64,000 nt of DNA from Clostridium sp. 1001271st1 H5 (GTDB taxonomy: Bacteria > Bacillota > Clostridia > Lachnospirales > Lachnospiraceae): positions 233,146-297,145 of the forward strand of contig NZ_SPHO01000001.1 of the NCBI RefSeq assembly GCF_005845215.1. Direction: 5' to 3'. The notes beneath the pieces were generated by a model that had not been told where the DNA came from, searched no databases, and saw only the letters and a list, made by a program, of their open reading frames with translations. The position numbers and the translations under genes are program-made. Positions within the stretch are counted from its first letter, which is position 1; every line of letters begins with the position of its first letter. Of this stretch, positions 1-7,337 are shown in pieces.

Positions 1-139
1 GGGGTCCGCGGCGGATGCCCTGAACAGGCTAAATGCGGCTGCGGTTCTACTGATAGACGAGCCGGCTGCCTGTGTGATTGTGACAGGACAGTCTGATGAA
101 ATGATAAGACGTTACGTCTGTTGTGTATCTGCGCGTATA

Positions 140-1264
140 TTATGCAGGAGCAGTGCCGCAGCTCTCGCGTTCCACCACATGGCAGGGCAGGACGATTTTC
201 ATGGGAAGGTGATGGCCTCCTTCAATTCTGTCAATCAGGATTTTTGCAGTCATACGTCCCATTTCAGCTAAGGGAAAGTGAACCGTGGTCAGCATTGGGT
301 CCAGATATCTGCCCACATTGATATCGTCCATACTGATGACGGAGATATCCCCGGGAATAAAAAGCCCGGATTCCCTGACTGCCCGCATGACACCGATAGC
401 AATAACATCATTGGAGCAGAAACATGCCGTTGCATCCAGTCCGGATTTCAGCAGCTCCCCGGCACCCAGGTACCCGCCTTCCATGGAAATAGGGACATGT
501 CTGATACGGGATTCATGACAGGGAAGGCCATGCTTTTTCAGAGCAGCGCAGTATCCAAGAAAAGGGCTGCTGTATTCACTGCCACCGATGTAGGCAATCC
601 GTTTATGGCCTGATTTGACCAGGCTGTCAACTGCATCAGATGCAGCTTTCTGCCCGTCGCAGACAATCTGGTCTATGGGTGATTCCAGATATTGGAATCC
701 TGTGTAGATGAAATGGAGGGCAGGCCAATCAGGAAGGCGGCAAAGATATTGCCCTTCTGGGACCCCGTCCGTATGGCTGCTGCCAATGATGGCGATTCCG
801 TCCATGTTGGAATCTGCCGTCATGTCGGAAAACAGGGGAGGGCAGCTGGCAGTGGATGCCAGGGGAGGGAGGCTGGCAGTGGATGCCAAAGGAGGGAGGC
901 CTGCAGTGGATGTCAAAGCAGAGAGGCCGGCAATGGAAGACAGACTGTATTTCAGGCTGTAACCATGTAACCGGGATTCCTCCTCCATGCCTCTTATCAG
1001 TAAAGAGCGGGACTGTTCACTGCCAATGCCGGCTGTCTGGGTAAACAGGCATGCAATGGAATGGCAGGGAGTCTGATTCTCCCGGATGGAATGCATTTTT
1101 AAGCTCCGGGCATGGGCGTTTGGAATATAGCCGGTTCTCTTTGCGATTTCTAGTATCCGTTGCCGGACCTCCTTGCCTGCGGGGCACTTTCCGTTTTGAT
1201 TGATTACGCGGGAAACCGTGGATACGGAGACCCCGGCTTCAGCAGCGATTTCCTTAAGCGTCAT
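140..1264 (-). CDS. LacI/GalR-family transcriptional regulator with internal 9-residue repeats
   Basis: A 374-residue LacI-type repressor. The N-terminal helix-turn-helix (about residues 2-25: LKEIAAEAGVSVSTVSRVIN) and the following hinge-helix region are typical, and the rest matches the periplasmic-binding-protein-like sensor fold (for example VISMDDINVGRYLDPMLTTV near the C terminus). I chose the ATG at 1264 because GGAGG lies 8 bases upstream; a GTG two codons earlier has too short a spacing. Residues about 108-139, in the first sensor subdomain, are replaced by four imperfect 9-residue repeats (TASLPPLAS type), which makes the protein longer than the usual 330-345 residues. The effector sugar cannot be told from sequence. 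It is translationally coupled to a short upstream ORF. Confidence 0.9.
   Translation of the reverse strand: MTLKEIAAEAGVSVSTVSRVINQNGKCPAGKEVRQRILEIAKRTGYIPNAHARSLKMHSIRENQTPCHSIACLFTQTAGIGSEQSRSLLIRGMEEESRLHGYSLKYSLSSIAGLSALTSTAGLPPLASTASLPPLASTASCPPLFSDMTADSNMDGIAIIGSSHTDGVPEGQYLCRLPDWPALHFIYTGFQYLESPIDQIVCDGQKAASDAVDSLVKSGHKRIAYIGGSEYSSPFLGYCAALKKHGLPCHESRIRHVPISMEGGYLGAGELLKSGLDATACFCSNDVIAIGVMRAVRESGLFIPGDISVISMDDINVGRYLDPMLTTVHFPLAEMGRMTAKILIDRIEGGHHLPMKIVLPCHVVERESCGTAPA
849..941. repeat. 27-bp coding minisatellite inside the lacI-type gene
   Basis: Three 27-bp units (849-875, 876-902, 903-929) and a partial fourth (930-941) are tandemly arranged. The first two units differ at only a few bases. 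The unit length is a multiple of three, so copy-number change would lengthen or shorten the protein by 9 residues without a frameshift. Confidence 0.85.
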
Positions 1265-1317
1265 GGACACTGCCTCCAGGTGCGGCTAAATGCCAGCAAA
1301 GACACAGGTTGATTCAT
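1261..1317 (-). CDS. 18-residue upstream ORF coupled to the LacI-type gene
   Basis: An ATG at 1317 has GGAGG five bases upstream (1323-1327). It opens an 18-codon frame (MNQPVSLLAFSRTWRQCP) whose TGA overlaps the regulator's ATG in the form ATGA. A good ribosome-binding site plus a 4-base stop/start overlap suggests translational coupling of the regulator to this leader. No peptide function is recognised; it may exist only to set the regulator's translation level. The peptide contains no obvious run of regulatory codons. Confidence 0.5.
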   Translation of the reverse strand: MNQPVSLLAFSRTWRQCP

Positions 1318-1336
1318 AATAACCTCCAGGAATATA

Positions 1337-1393
1337 AAAAACGCCGGAAGAAACAGACTGTTTCAACAGTCCCATGCGTCTTCAAGGCGTTTT
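1337..1393 (-). terminator. Terminator between the Na/Pi cotransporter gene and the LacI-type gene
   Basis: Outer arms AAAACGCC and GGCGTTTT enclose an inner perfect hairpin (GACTGTT/AACAGTC). Read on the minus strand the structure ends in six U residues. It lies downstream of the cotransporter gene and just upstream of the regulator's leader ORF, so it could also act as an attenuator for read-through into the regulator. Confidence 0.65.
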
Positions 1394-1574
1394 ATCTATT
1401 ATAGTTTGATTTTACTGTATTTGTATCGAATCCTCAAATGTGTATCAGATTCTTAAGCGGGCTTCTCTTGGAGAAGAACAGTGTCTTCGTGACAATGATT
1501 GATTTAAGTATATAGAGCCTTAATTTATTTGTCAATAGGAAGACAGCGGTTTATATTCTATGGTTTAGCGCAGG

Positions 1575-3296
1575 TCAGTTGTTCTCCAGTTTGTCAAGAG
1601 CCTGGGCAATGTTGAATGCATGGTCGCCGATGCGCTCATAATCGGTCAGGATTTCTGAGTACAGGATGGATGTTTCCACATGGCATTGCCCGTTTCTCAT
1701 GCGTTCGATTTGGTTGGAACGATATCGGGCAGTCCGGCGGTCAATGTCTTGTTCCAGAAGCAGGGCCTGCTCCAGGAGGGAGGCATGTTCCGGCATGGAA
1801 GGCTGTTCCGGTATGGAAGGCTGTTCCAGACGGAAGTCATGTTCCGCCATGGAAGAATATTCCGGCAGGCAGCCTGAATCAATGCGGTAGGCACTGCAGA
1901 CCAGGTGTATGGCGCGCATGCAGGAGGTTCTCATATCCGTCAGCTCAAGAGATGCCTGGGAAGACAGCTCCATCCTGCGTTCCATCATGGTCTGTGCGTA
2001 GCCTGCAATGTTGACTGCATGGTCGCCAATGCGCTCCACATTTCCAATGATGGAGAACATGCGGTTGAGCGCTTTCACTTCGGACGGGGAATTTTCCACA
2101 GCAAGGACCCTGGAAATCTTTCTGGATAACTGGGCATTGTACAGGTCAATTTCTTCTTCGCGCAGCTGAAGCTGTTCCAATTCCTCCCCATTCTTTTGTT
2201 CAAAAGCCAGGAAACTGGCTTCAACATTGGCAGCAGCCAGTGCAAGCATCTGCGCGATGTCCCCGTTAAGCTGTTTTCTTGCTATGACAGATACGCCAAG
2301 TACGTGTTCGGAAGCCAGCAAATCTTCAAACCAGCGCTCCTCATCTGTTGTCTCCAGCGGTTTGTCGGGCAGAAGTTTTTCGGAAATTCTGGCAAGCTGT
2401 GTGCCAAAGGGCAGTAAAAGCAGAGTGGTAACGATGTTGAACAGCGTATGAACATTGGCAATCTGCGCCGCGGGATTATCTGGTGTAAAGGTGGCCATCC
2501 AGTGGGTAAAGGGAGACGCCAGACAGACCAGGGTAAAGACCGTTGTACCCAAGATGTTAAATATCAAATGAATCAGGGTGGTCCGTTTAGCATCGCGGTT
2601 GGCTCCGATGGACGCCAGGACAGCCGTGATACAGGTACCGATATTTTGTCCAAACAGAACAAAGACCGCGCTGTCCAGCCCGATTAACCCGCTTACAGCC
2701 AGGGCCTGGAGAATACCGACGGATGCAGAGGAAGACTGGATGATAGCGGTAAAGGCAGCTCCGGCCAGTATCCCCAGAAGCGGATTGGAGAATTTTGTCA
2801 TCAGATTGACAAAATGAGGGGATTCACGCAGCGGTATCATGGCGGCGCTCATCATTCCCATGCCAAGGAAAAGGATACCCAGGCCAGCCACAATACCTCC
2901 GGCAAACTGGACTTTTTTCTGTTTTACAAAAAGAATCAGGGCAACACCTGTAAATGCAATGAGCGGTGCAATGGCACCAATGTCTAAGGCTATGAGCTGC
3001 CCGGTTACAGTGGTGCCAATATTGGCGCCCATGATAATCCAGACAGCCTGTTTCAGTGTCATGAGCTGGGAATTTACAAAGCCCACCACCATGACGGTTG
3101 TGGCGGATGAGGACTGGATGATTGCAGTGATTCCGGCTCCCACCAACACACCTAAAAACCGGTTGGCAGTCAGACGCTCCAGTATCTGCTTCATGCGGCT
3201 GCCGGCCGCGGCCTCCAGATTGGTGCTCATCATCTGCATGCCATACAGAAATAATGCCAGTCCTCCTAACAGACTGAAAAACGAATGAATACTCAC
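1575..3296 (-). CDS. Na/Pi cotransporter family protein with C-terminal PhoU-like domain
   Basis: A 573-residue membrane protein of the NptA/YjbB family, predicted to couple phosphate movement to a sodium gradient. The two inverted transport repeats are marked by QSSSATT (residues 61-67) and QSSSA (187-191), each within hydrophobic helices. Residues about 340-573 form PhoU-like helical repeats (NVERIGDHAVNIAGYA and YERIGDHAFNIAQAL). The start is GTG at 3296, with AGGAGG seven bases upstream. Residues 475-516, in the loop between PhoU halves, consist of a hexapeptide repeat that related proteins should lack. A consensus promoter and a long leader with a terminator-like hairpin precede the gene, so attenuation is possible. 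Confidence 0.9.
   Translation of the reverse strand: MSIHSFFSLLGGLALFLYGMQMMSTNLEAAAGSRMKQILERLTANRFLGVLVGAGITAIIQSSSATTVMVVGFVNSQLMTLKQAVWIIMGANIGTTVTGQLIALDIGAIAPLIAFTGVALILFVKQKKVQFAGGIVAGLGILFLGMGMMSAAMIPLRESPHFVNLMTKFSNPLLGILAGAAFTAIIQSSSASVGILQALAVSGLIGLDSAVFVLFGQNIGTCITAVLASIGANRDAKRTTLIHLIFNILGTTVFTLVCLASPFTHWMATFTPDNPAAQIANVHTLFNIVTTLLLLPFGTQLARISEKLLPDKPLETTDEERWFEDLLASEHVLGVSVIARKQLNGDIAQMLALAAANVEASFLAFEQKNGEELEQLQLREEEIDLYNAQLSRKISRVLAVENSPSEVKALNRMFSIIGNVERIGDHAVNIAGYAQTMMERRMELSSQASLELTDMRTSCMRAIHLVCSAYRIDSGCLPEYSSMAEHDFRLEQPSIPEQPSMPEHASLLEQALLLEQDIDRRTARYRSNQIERMRNGQCHVETSILYSEILTDYERIGDHAFNIAQALDKLENN
1750..1875. repeat. 18-bp coding minisatellite in the PhoU domain, seven units
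   Basis: Seven consecutive 18-bp units start at 1750, 1768, 1786, 1804, 1822, 1840 and 1858, each beginning TGTTCC, TGCTCC or TATTCC. The units at 1786 and 1804 differ at one base. They encode six-residue units such as EQPSIP and EQPSMP. Confidence 0.85.
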
Positions 3297-3338
3297 AATG
3301 ATTCCTCCTTTACTTGTTTGGCAGTATTATGCCAAAAG

Positions 3339-3388
3339 AAAAAGGCATTGCCCGCATCCGTGTGTATGAATGCAGGTCATGCCTTTTT
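3339..3388 (-). terminator. Terminator-like hairpin in the leader of the Na/Pi cotransporter gene
   Basis: Perfect 10-bp arms AAAAAGGCAT (3339-3348) and ATGCCTTTTT (3379-3388) give, on the minus strand, a stem ending in a U run. It sits about 40 bases before the start codon and about 120 bases after the predicted transcription start, the usual place for an attenuator. No known riboswitch consensus was recognised in the leader. Confidence 0.55.
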
Positions 3389-3515
3389 GAACATATGAAG
3401 TATGATTACGGTAAAAACTTGGTCATCGTCGTAGACGGTGGCGTCCATATGTATGTCATTTCCCTTCCGATGTATGTGTAAAATGGTGTATATGAAAATA
3501 TCCTGTCCTGTTGGA

Positions 3516-3544
3516 ATTATATGAGGATAAGGGAGCAATGTCAA
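3516..3544 (-). promoter_or_regulatory. Consensus sigma-A promoter for the Na/Pi cotransporter gene
   Basis: On the minus strand, TTGACA (3544-3539) and TATAAT (3521-3516) are separated by exactly 17 bases. Both hexamers match the consensus fully. Transcription would start near 3509, giving a leader of about 210 bases. Confidence 0.8.
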
Positions 3545-3556
3545 CGGGATGGGCGG

Positions 3557-3579
3557 AATATTAACAATACTTTAATGCC
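3557..3579 (+). repeat. Outer direct repeat, left copy (candidate attachment core)
   Basis: It shares 21 of 23 bases with 7850-7872, including an unbroken 14-base AATATTAACAATAC. It lies only 13 bases beyond the -35 box of the cotransporter promoter. Confidence 0.5.
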
Positions 3580-3700
3580 AGACGGTTTTCAGAATGGTAG
3601 GATTTGCATGAGAAATAGGGTGAAAATGGTAGGTTTTATGCGGGTTTTCGGTGTTTTTGAAAATTTCATTTCCTACCGCGTTCTACCATGTTATTGGGGG

Positions 3701-3725
3701 CTATTGGTCACAATAAAGTCACAAA
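3701..3725 (+). repeat. Inner direct repeat, left copy (candidate integrase arm site)
   Basis: It matches 7784-7808 at 22 of 25 bases, sharing TAAAGTCACAAA. It contains the integrase stop codon (3719-3721). Confidence 0.5.
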
Positions 3726-4855
3726 TTAATCTCAATCTTTTCAATCTCTTTGCGCAGGTCTTCCAGCTCACGGTGACCATAAACCTTGTTAGTGATGTCC
3801 TCTTTAAATGAGTGCCCCATCATCCGTTTTCGGTCGTTTTCTTTTACCTCATACATCTCACACAACATAGAGCACGTGTGCCGACAGTCATGTGGTGTAT
3901 GTTTGGGGTCACCTGGGATTCCCAGTTGGGTTAGCAGTTCATCCATTTGGTTTCTGAAATCTTTGTCGCTGCACGGGAGAAGCTTTCCATACTTGCTCAT
4001 CCGGTGTTCAACCAAAGGGAGAATACCGGAATGAATTGGTACAATACGTCCTTTACCGGCCTCCGTTTTTATTCCGCCCTTAAAATACTTTTTTTGCATA
4101 TTTACCTCAAGGCTAATGTATTCTGATATACGCCATCCGGAATAGCACATGATGAGAAGCATCTCTGCAGTTTCGTGTGTTTTGTTATCCCACAAGATTT
4201 TCAGGTCTGCATCTGAGAATGGCACACCATGTTCATCATCGTCATCCCTTTTGATTTTAACATACCGGCTATAGTCCTTGTCGCACCATCCCTGACTGTC
4301 AGCGTATTTATACATCTGCCTGTACAGATTCCTAATAAGTTCCAGGCTGTCATATTTTAGATTACACGCATCCAGATTATCCTGCAGGTCTTTTGCGCGT
4401 AGGGAGTTAAATATTTTATCATAGAGGGATACACAGTTTTTGTACGCGGCCTTGATTGAATATTTGGTTGAGGCGGAGTATTTATTGCCTTCGGAAAATT
4501 TATCGGCATAGAAGGCTTCATAGACCTCTGAGAAAGTCTTTTCCGGCTCATCCGGTTCGATTCCTTTGACGCGGTTGTAATCTGCCAGGAGTTTCCCTGT
4601 CAGCTCGTCGAGCTGCTTGGTATCATCCGGGAGCAGCAGTGTGGCCTCCATACCAGGAGTATAGGTACCGGCCTTGTAGGATGTGAGGACAATGAACCCT
4701 TTTATCCAGTCATCCACATAGCAGAGGGCCGGAGGCCGCTTTCCGTCAATGTCTGCCGGCGGATGGACGGCATAGGGGTTTTTGCGGCTCTTGCCCAGGT
4801 AGCGGATGGAGCCGTAGCCGTTGGGGAGCCGGGGGTGTTTTCTGCGTCTTGGCAT
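3719..4855 (-). CDS. Tyrosine-type site-specific integrase
   Basis: A 378-residue phage/ICE-type integrase. The C-terminal catalytic domain has the full set of active residues: Arg in GWRISEY, a Lys in the following beta strands, HDCRH (His-x-x-Arg), the second His in MMGHS and the nucleophile Tyr in NKVYGH. The N-terminal part (MPRRRKHPRLPNGYGSI) resembles the AP2-like arm-binding domain seen in Gram-positive integrases. I placed the start at 4855 because AAAGGA lies just upstream; the open frame continues further upstream but has no convincing start there. The gene ends inside a repeat that recurs at the other end of the element. A 16-bp palindrome directly precedes its ribosome-binding site. 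All catalytic residues are present, so it may still be active. Confidence 0.93.
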   Translation of the reverse strand: MPRRRKHPRLPNGYGSIRYLGKSRKNPYAVHPPADIDGKRPPALCYVDDWIKGFIVLTSYKAGTYTPGMEATLLLPDDTKQLDELTGKLLADYNRVKGIEPDEPEKTFSEVYEAFYADKFSEGNKYSASTKYSIKAAYKNCVSLYDKIFNSLRAKDLQDNLDACNLKYDSLELIRNLYRQMYKYADSQGWCDKDYSRYVKIKRDDDDEHGVPFSDADLKILWDNKTHETAEMLLIMCYSGWRISEYISLEVNMQKKYFKGGIKTEAGKGRIVPIHSGILPLVEHRMSKYGKLLPCSDKDFRNQMDELLTQLGIPGDPKHTPHDCRHTCSMLCEMYEVKENDRKRMMGHSFKEDITNKVYGHRELEDLRKEIEKIEINL

Positions 4856-4872
4856 GATATCAGTCCTTTCCT

Positions 4873-4888
4873 GTTGCGATATCGCAAC
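4873..4888. promoter_or_regulatory. 16-bp perfect palindrome upstream of the integrase gene (candidate operator)
   Basis: GTTGCGATATCGCAAC is self-complementary over all 16 bases and lies a few bases before the integrase ribosome-binding site. Its place suggests binding by a dimeric repressor that silences the integrase. No such repressor remains in the element. Confidence 0.5.
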
Positions 4889-4936
4889 CGATTTTGGGTA
4901 TAAAAAATACGCCCCTTGCCAGGACGCTTCAGGAAT

Positions 4937-4972
4937 GATATAATTTACTTGCTTAAGGTAATTAATTATATC
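4937..4972. promoter_or_regulatory. Inverted repeat GATATAATT/AATTATATC upstream of the integrase
   Basis: Perfect 9-bp arms (4937-4945 and 4964-4972) separated by 18 bases lie in the 311-base gap between the integrase and the toxin gene. The arms include TATAAT-like hexamers, so the site could be an operator overlapping a promoter or an excisionase/integrase site. I see no other gene in 4856-5166. Confidence 0.35.
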
Positions 4973-5131
4973 TTCCGGAACGGTCCGGTAAGAGAAAACT
5001 ATGTGAGGGCGGTTCCTGCTGGTAACAGGGCCGCTTTTCACATTTGACTTATTCGGTATATTTGATATACTATACTTAACAAGACAGCCGGAAGGTGAAT
5101 GCACCTCACCTGCTCCGGCGAACATCTTACT

Positions 5132-5175
5132 AAAAAATAGTCGTCAGCTTTGCTAGGGCAGGACGGCTATTTTTT
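5132..5175 (-). terminator. Terminator of the small toxin gene
   Basis: Arms 5132-5145 and 5162-5175 form a 14-bp stem with one G-U pair and end in a U run on the minus strand. A-rich and U-rich flanks make it usable in both directions. The toxin stop codon lies within the stem. Confidence 0.75.
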
Positions 5176-5250
5176 ATGGGTATAAGTCAGTATTGCAACA
5201 ATGAGTAACGCCACTGATGTAATCAACTGCAATTCTTCGTATGTACTCAT
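5167..5250 (-). CDS. 27-residue holin-like toxin (TxpA/BsrG-like type I toxin family)
   Basis: A very short gene: residues 1-7 are MSTYEEL, followed by one hydrophobic segment (about residues 9-22, rich in Leu/Val/Ala/Ile) and the basic tail THKK. The MSTYE start, single membrane helix and HKK ending match the small 'putative holin-like toxin' family, which resembles TxpA and BsrG of Bacillus type I toxin-antitoxin systems. Such peptides insert in the membrane and are silenced by an antisense RNA. An AAAGGG-like ribosome-binding site precedes the ATG at 5250. A plus-strand terminator at 5340-5380 fits an antisense transcript crossing the gene. The family call is firm; the toxin-antitoxin role here is inferred. 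Confidence 0.8.
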   Translation of the reverse strand: MSTYEELQLITSVALLIVAILTYTHKK

Positions 5251-5339
5251 AAGGCACCATCCCTTTCTCCAAGACTCAGAACGGGATGGGAGCACGTCCC
5301 CCGGCTGCCCGGGTAGATATATTATATTTTCAAGGTGGT

Positions 5340-5380
5340 AAGCCTCAGGAGTGTGGGAGTTCGTAGTCCTGGGGCTTTTT
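5340..5380 (+). terminator. Plus-strand terminator beyond the toxin gene (possible antitoxin RNA end)
   Basis: AAGCCTCAGGA (5340-5350) pairs with TCCTGGGGCTT (5367-5377) and is followed by a T run. It has no plus-strand gene upstream except the region antisense to the toxin gene, so it may end an antisense RNA. Confidence 0.55.
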
Positions 5381-5387
5381 GCTATTA

Positions 5388-6269
5388 TTAAGCAGACTGT
5401 TCTTGATTTAATATTGCCAATGTTTCATTATATTCCTTAGCAACAGGTATACGAGTAAAAACTACAGTATTATTATAGTTGTCTTTAACAACAGCCTCTA
5501 TTTCATCAAGTGAAACTCTGAAAAATTCCTTGCGCAAATTCACTCGGTTTACACTCTGTTTTTCAAATGTTTGATGAAGTGCTGTTTCTAATGCAGGTGC
5601 ATCATCAGAAAAAATCATTGCATGTACATCGAATTCAAATGGAACAGAGGCACTACCTAGTTCTTTAATCCTATCCATTGGTTCCACCCTTCTTGTCATT
5701 CCGATTTTATATATATTTTCTCCAAAGGAGCCAATATTAGAGATTATGTATACATAACCTGCGCGGGCATTAGCCTCTCTTTCAAGAACAGTGGCCTTAT
5801 CTGCTTCTAATTGCTTTAACTTATCTTCCAATTCTTTGATTTTATCTATATAAAGCTGCTTCTCAACATCATTTTGTGTTTTTTGCATATAGCCTATTAA
5901 CTTATTAATTTCATTTGAGCATTGGGCCTGGTCTTTTTCAAGTTTGGCTTTTTGACGTTCTATTTCTCTCCGGACTTTTTCTTCCTCAACCATCTGTTCC
6001 TTGATTGCTTTTTGTTGTTCGCGTTCCTGTTCCTTTTTTTGTTCATAGGTATGTACGAGATTAAGCTCTTCCAATTTATACTCCAAAAGCTTTGGGGTCA
6101 TTTGTATACCATCAATTGCAAATATCTTATTTAATGAATCAAAGGATTTTGTGATTTTGCTTCGTACAGAATCAATATTTTTGACAGATAGATTCAATAG
6201 GGCATTATCACACTCAGAGTTAAAGCATCTTAGTATTTGCTTAGTATTATCATTAATCTCTTTCTTGTA
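5388..6269 (-). pseudogene. 5'-truncated DUF4041/T5orf172 (GIY-YIG) protein gene
   Basis: The frame reads from the junction near 6270 down to a TAA at 5388. In order it shows the C-terminal part of a DUF4041-like region (ILRCFNSECDNALL near 6230), a long charged coiled coil rich in Glu, Lys and Gln, and a T5orf172/Mug113 GIY-YIG domain (AGYVYIISNIGSFGENIYKIGMT, split here as AGYVYIISNI and YKIGMTRR). Intact relatives start well before the ILRCFN segment. Here the homologous reading stops where endolysin sequence of opposite orientation begins, so the start codon and N-terminal domain are missing. A TTG at 6197 could still initiate a 269-residue product. Such proteins are common in phages; the GIY-YIG domain suggests nuclease activity. 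Confidence 0.75.
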
Positions 6270-6959
6270 CTCACCCAGGCTATCCTGGACCGATTGGCCC
6301 GGGAGAACCCAGGTACATACACATCAACTTATAAGGCTAAGGTGGCCAGGTACATAGGCCAGCGCTGCACGGACTGCTCTGGCCTCATCAGCTGGTACAC
6401 CGGGTGCATCCGCGGCAGCTACAACTACCATGACACAGCCACACAACGGGTTGGCATTGACCATATGGACGAGTCCATGATAGGCTGGGCACTCTGGAAA
6501 CCAGGGCATATCGGGGTATACATAGGTGATGGATACTGCATTGAGGCCAAAGGCATCAATTATGGTACCATTAAATCAAGGGTGTCATCCACACCCTGGC
6601 AGAAGGTATTGAAGCTCTGCGACATCGATTATACTCCAATCCCGCTGACATACACCCAGGGTTTCCAGCCGGCGGCAGACGGAAAGCGCTGGTGGTATCA
6701 GTTCGCAGACAGCAGCTATGCGGCCAACGGTTGGTACTGGCTCCGGGAGGCCACGGACGGTACCTGTGGGTGGTATCTGTTTGACAGTTAGGGCTACATG
6801 CTGACCGGCTACCAGACGGACCCCGCCGGCGAGGCCTTCCTGCTCTGCCCGGTTAAGGGCTCTGACGAGGGAAAATGTATGATTACGGATGCCAGGGGCG
6901 TACTCCGGATTGCCGAAGAGTATGACATGGTCAATCGCCGATATGTGTTCGAGTGGTAG
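6270..6959 (+). pseudogene. Endolysin fragment: NlpC/P60-like domain plus cell-wall-binding repeats, with in-frame TAG
   Basis: The frame begins with LTQAILDRLAREN at the deletion junction and continues through an NlpC/P60-type peptidase region with catalytic Cys in TDCSGLISW and His in PGHIGVYIG, then an aromatic repeat (GKRWWYQFADSSYAANGWYW) typical of cell-wall-binding modules. A TAG at 6789-6791 interrupts the frame between FDS and GYMLTGYQ, after which the same frame stays open and protein-like to a second TAG at 6957-6959. The N-terminal start and first residues of the peptidase domain are missing. A start at 6237 would give a 184-residue truncated product whose first residues come from the antisense of the neighbour. 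Phage lysis function is therefore probably lost. Confidence 0.8.
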
Positions 6960-6967
6960 ATTTCGGA

Positions 6968-6988
6968 AGGGCGCTGCAATAGCGCCCT
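6968..6988. terminator. Hairpin between convergent genes
   Basis: AGGGCGCT and AGCGCCCT form a perfect 8-bp stem with a 5-base loop, placed between the endolysin remnant and the Spo0A-like gene. It lacks a long U run on either strand. Confidence 0.4.
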
Positions 6989-6995
6989 GACTTGC

Positions 6996-7337
6996 TTAAT
7001 CGTAATAGTGTTTCACAACGTAGTGAGAGAGCGCATCTATGAAGGCTTCATTCCGGGGTTTCTGTTCCAGCTCGAAACCGAAGACCTGATTCAGCAGTTC
7101 TCTGTTTCCGTGCAGCCAAATGGTACTGATGATGGTACGGATATTCCGTTCCACACATTTAATAGATGTCTGGTAGTGAGCGGCTATCTCCACATAGAGC
7201 CCTTTGGAAATGTAGGTTAGAAGGTGTGGGTCATGGATAGTACTGATGATGCCGTGAATTGTGTAACCGAATCCCACATAGGAGTTGTTTACACCTAAGC
7301 GCCGGAGCAGGTCACTGGTTTCTCTTTCATATTTCAT
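6996..7337 (-). CDS. Spo0A C-terminal-domain protein (orphan sporulation-factor-like DNA-binding protein)
   Basis: A 113-residue protein that corresponds to only the DNA-binding sigma-4-like domain of Spo0A, without the receiver domain. Diagnostic stretches are LRRLGVNNSYVGFGYTIHGI, YVEIAAHYQTSIKCVERNIR (recognition region) and the Ile-Trp segment that follows. Such receiver-less proteins occur in phages and mobile elements of Clostridia and are likely transcription factors that act without phosphorylation. The ATG at 7337 has AAGGAGG seven bases upstream. It is convergent with the endolysin remnant. Two Spo0A-box-like sequences lie upstream (near 7411-7420 and 7431-7440), so autoregulation is possible but unproven. 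Confidence 0.75.
   Translation of the reverse strand: MKYERETSDLLRRLGVNNSYVGFGYTIHGIISTIHDPHLLTYISKGLYVEIAAHYQTSIKCVERNIRTIISTIWLHGNRELLNQVFGFELEQKPRNEAFIDALSHYVVKHYYD

Noticed and set aside
1..271. Open plus-strand frame from the window edge into the LacI-type gene
   Set aside because: It overlaps the regulator's 3' end by 130 bases in antisense, matches no family and has no support; 1-139 is left unassigned.
4856..5125. N-terminal extension of the integrase to 5125
   Set aside because: The extension has no family similarity, contains the palindrome and inverted repeat, and a clear ribosome-binding site precedes the ATG at 4855.
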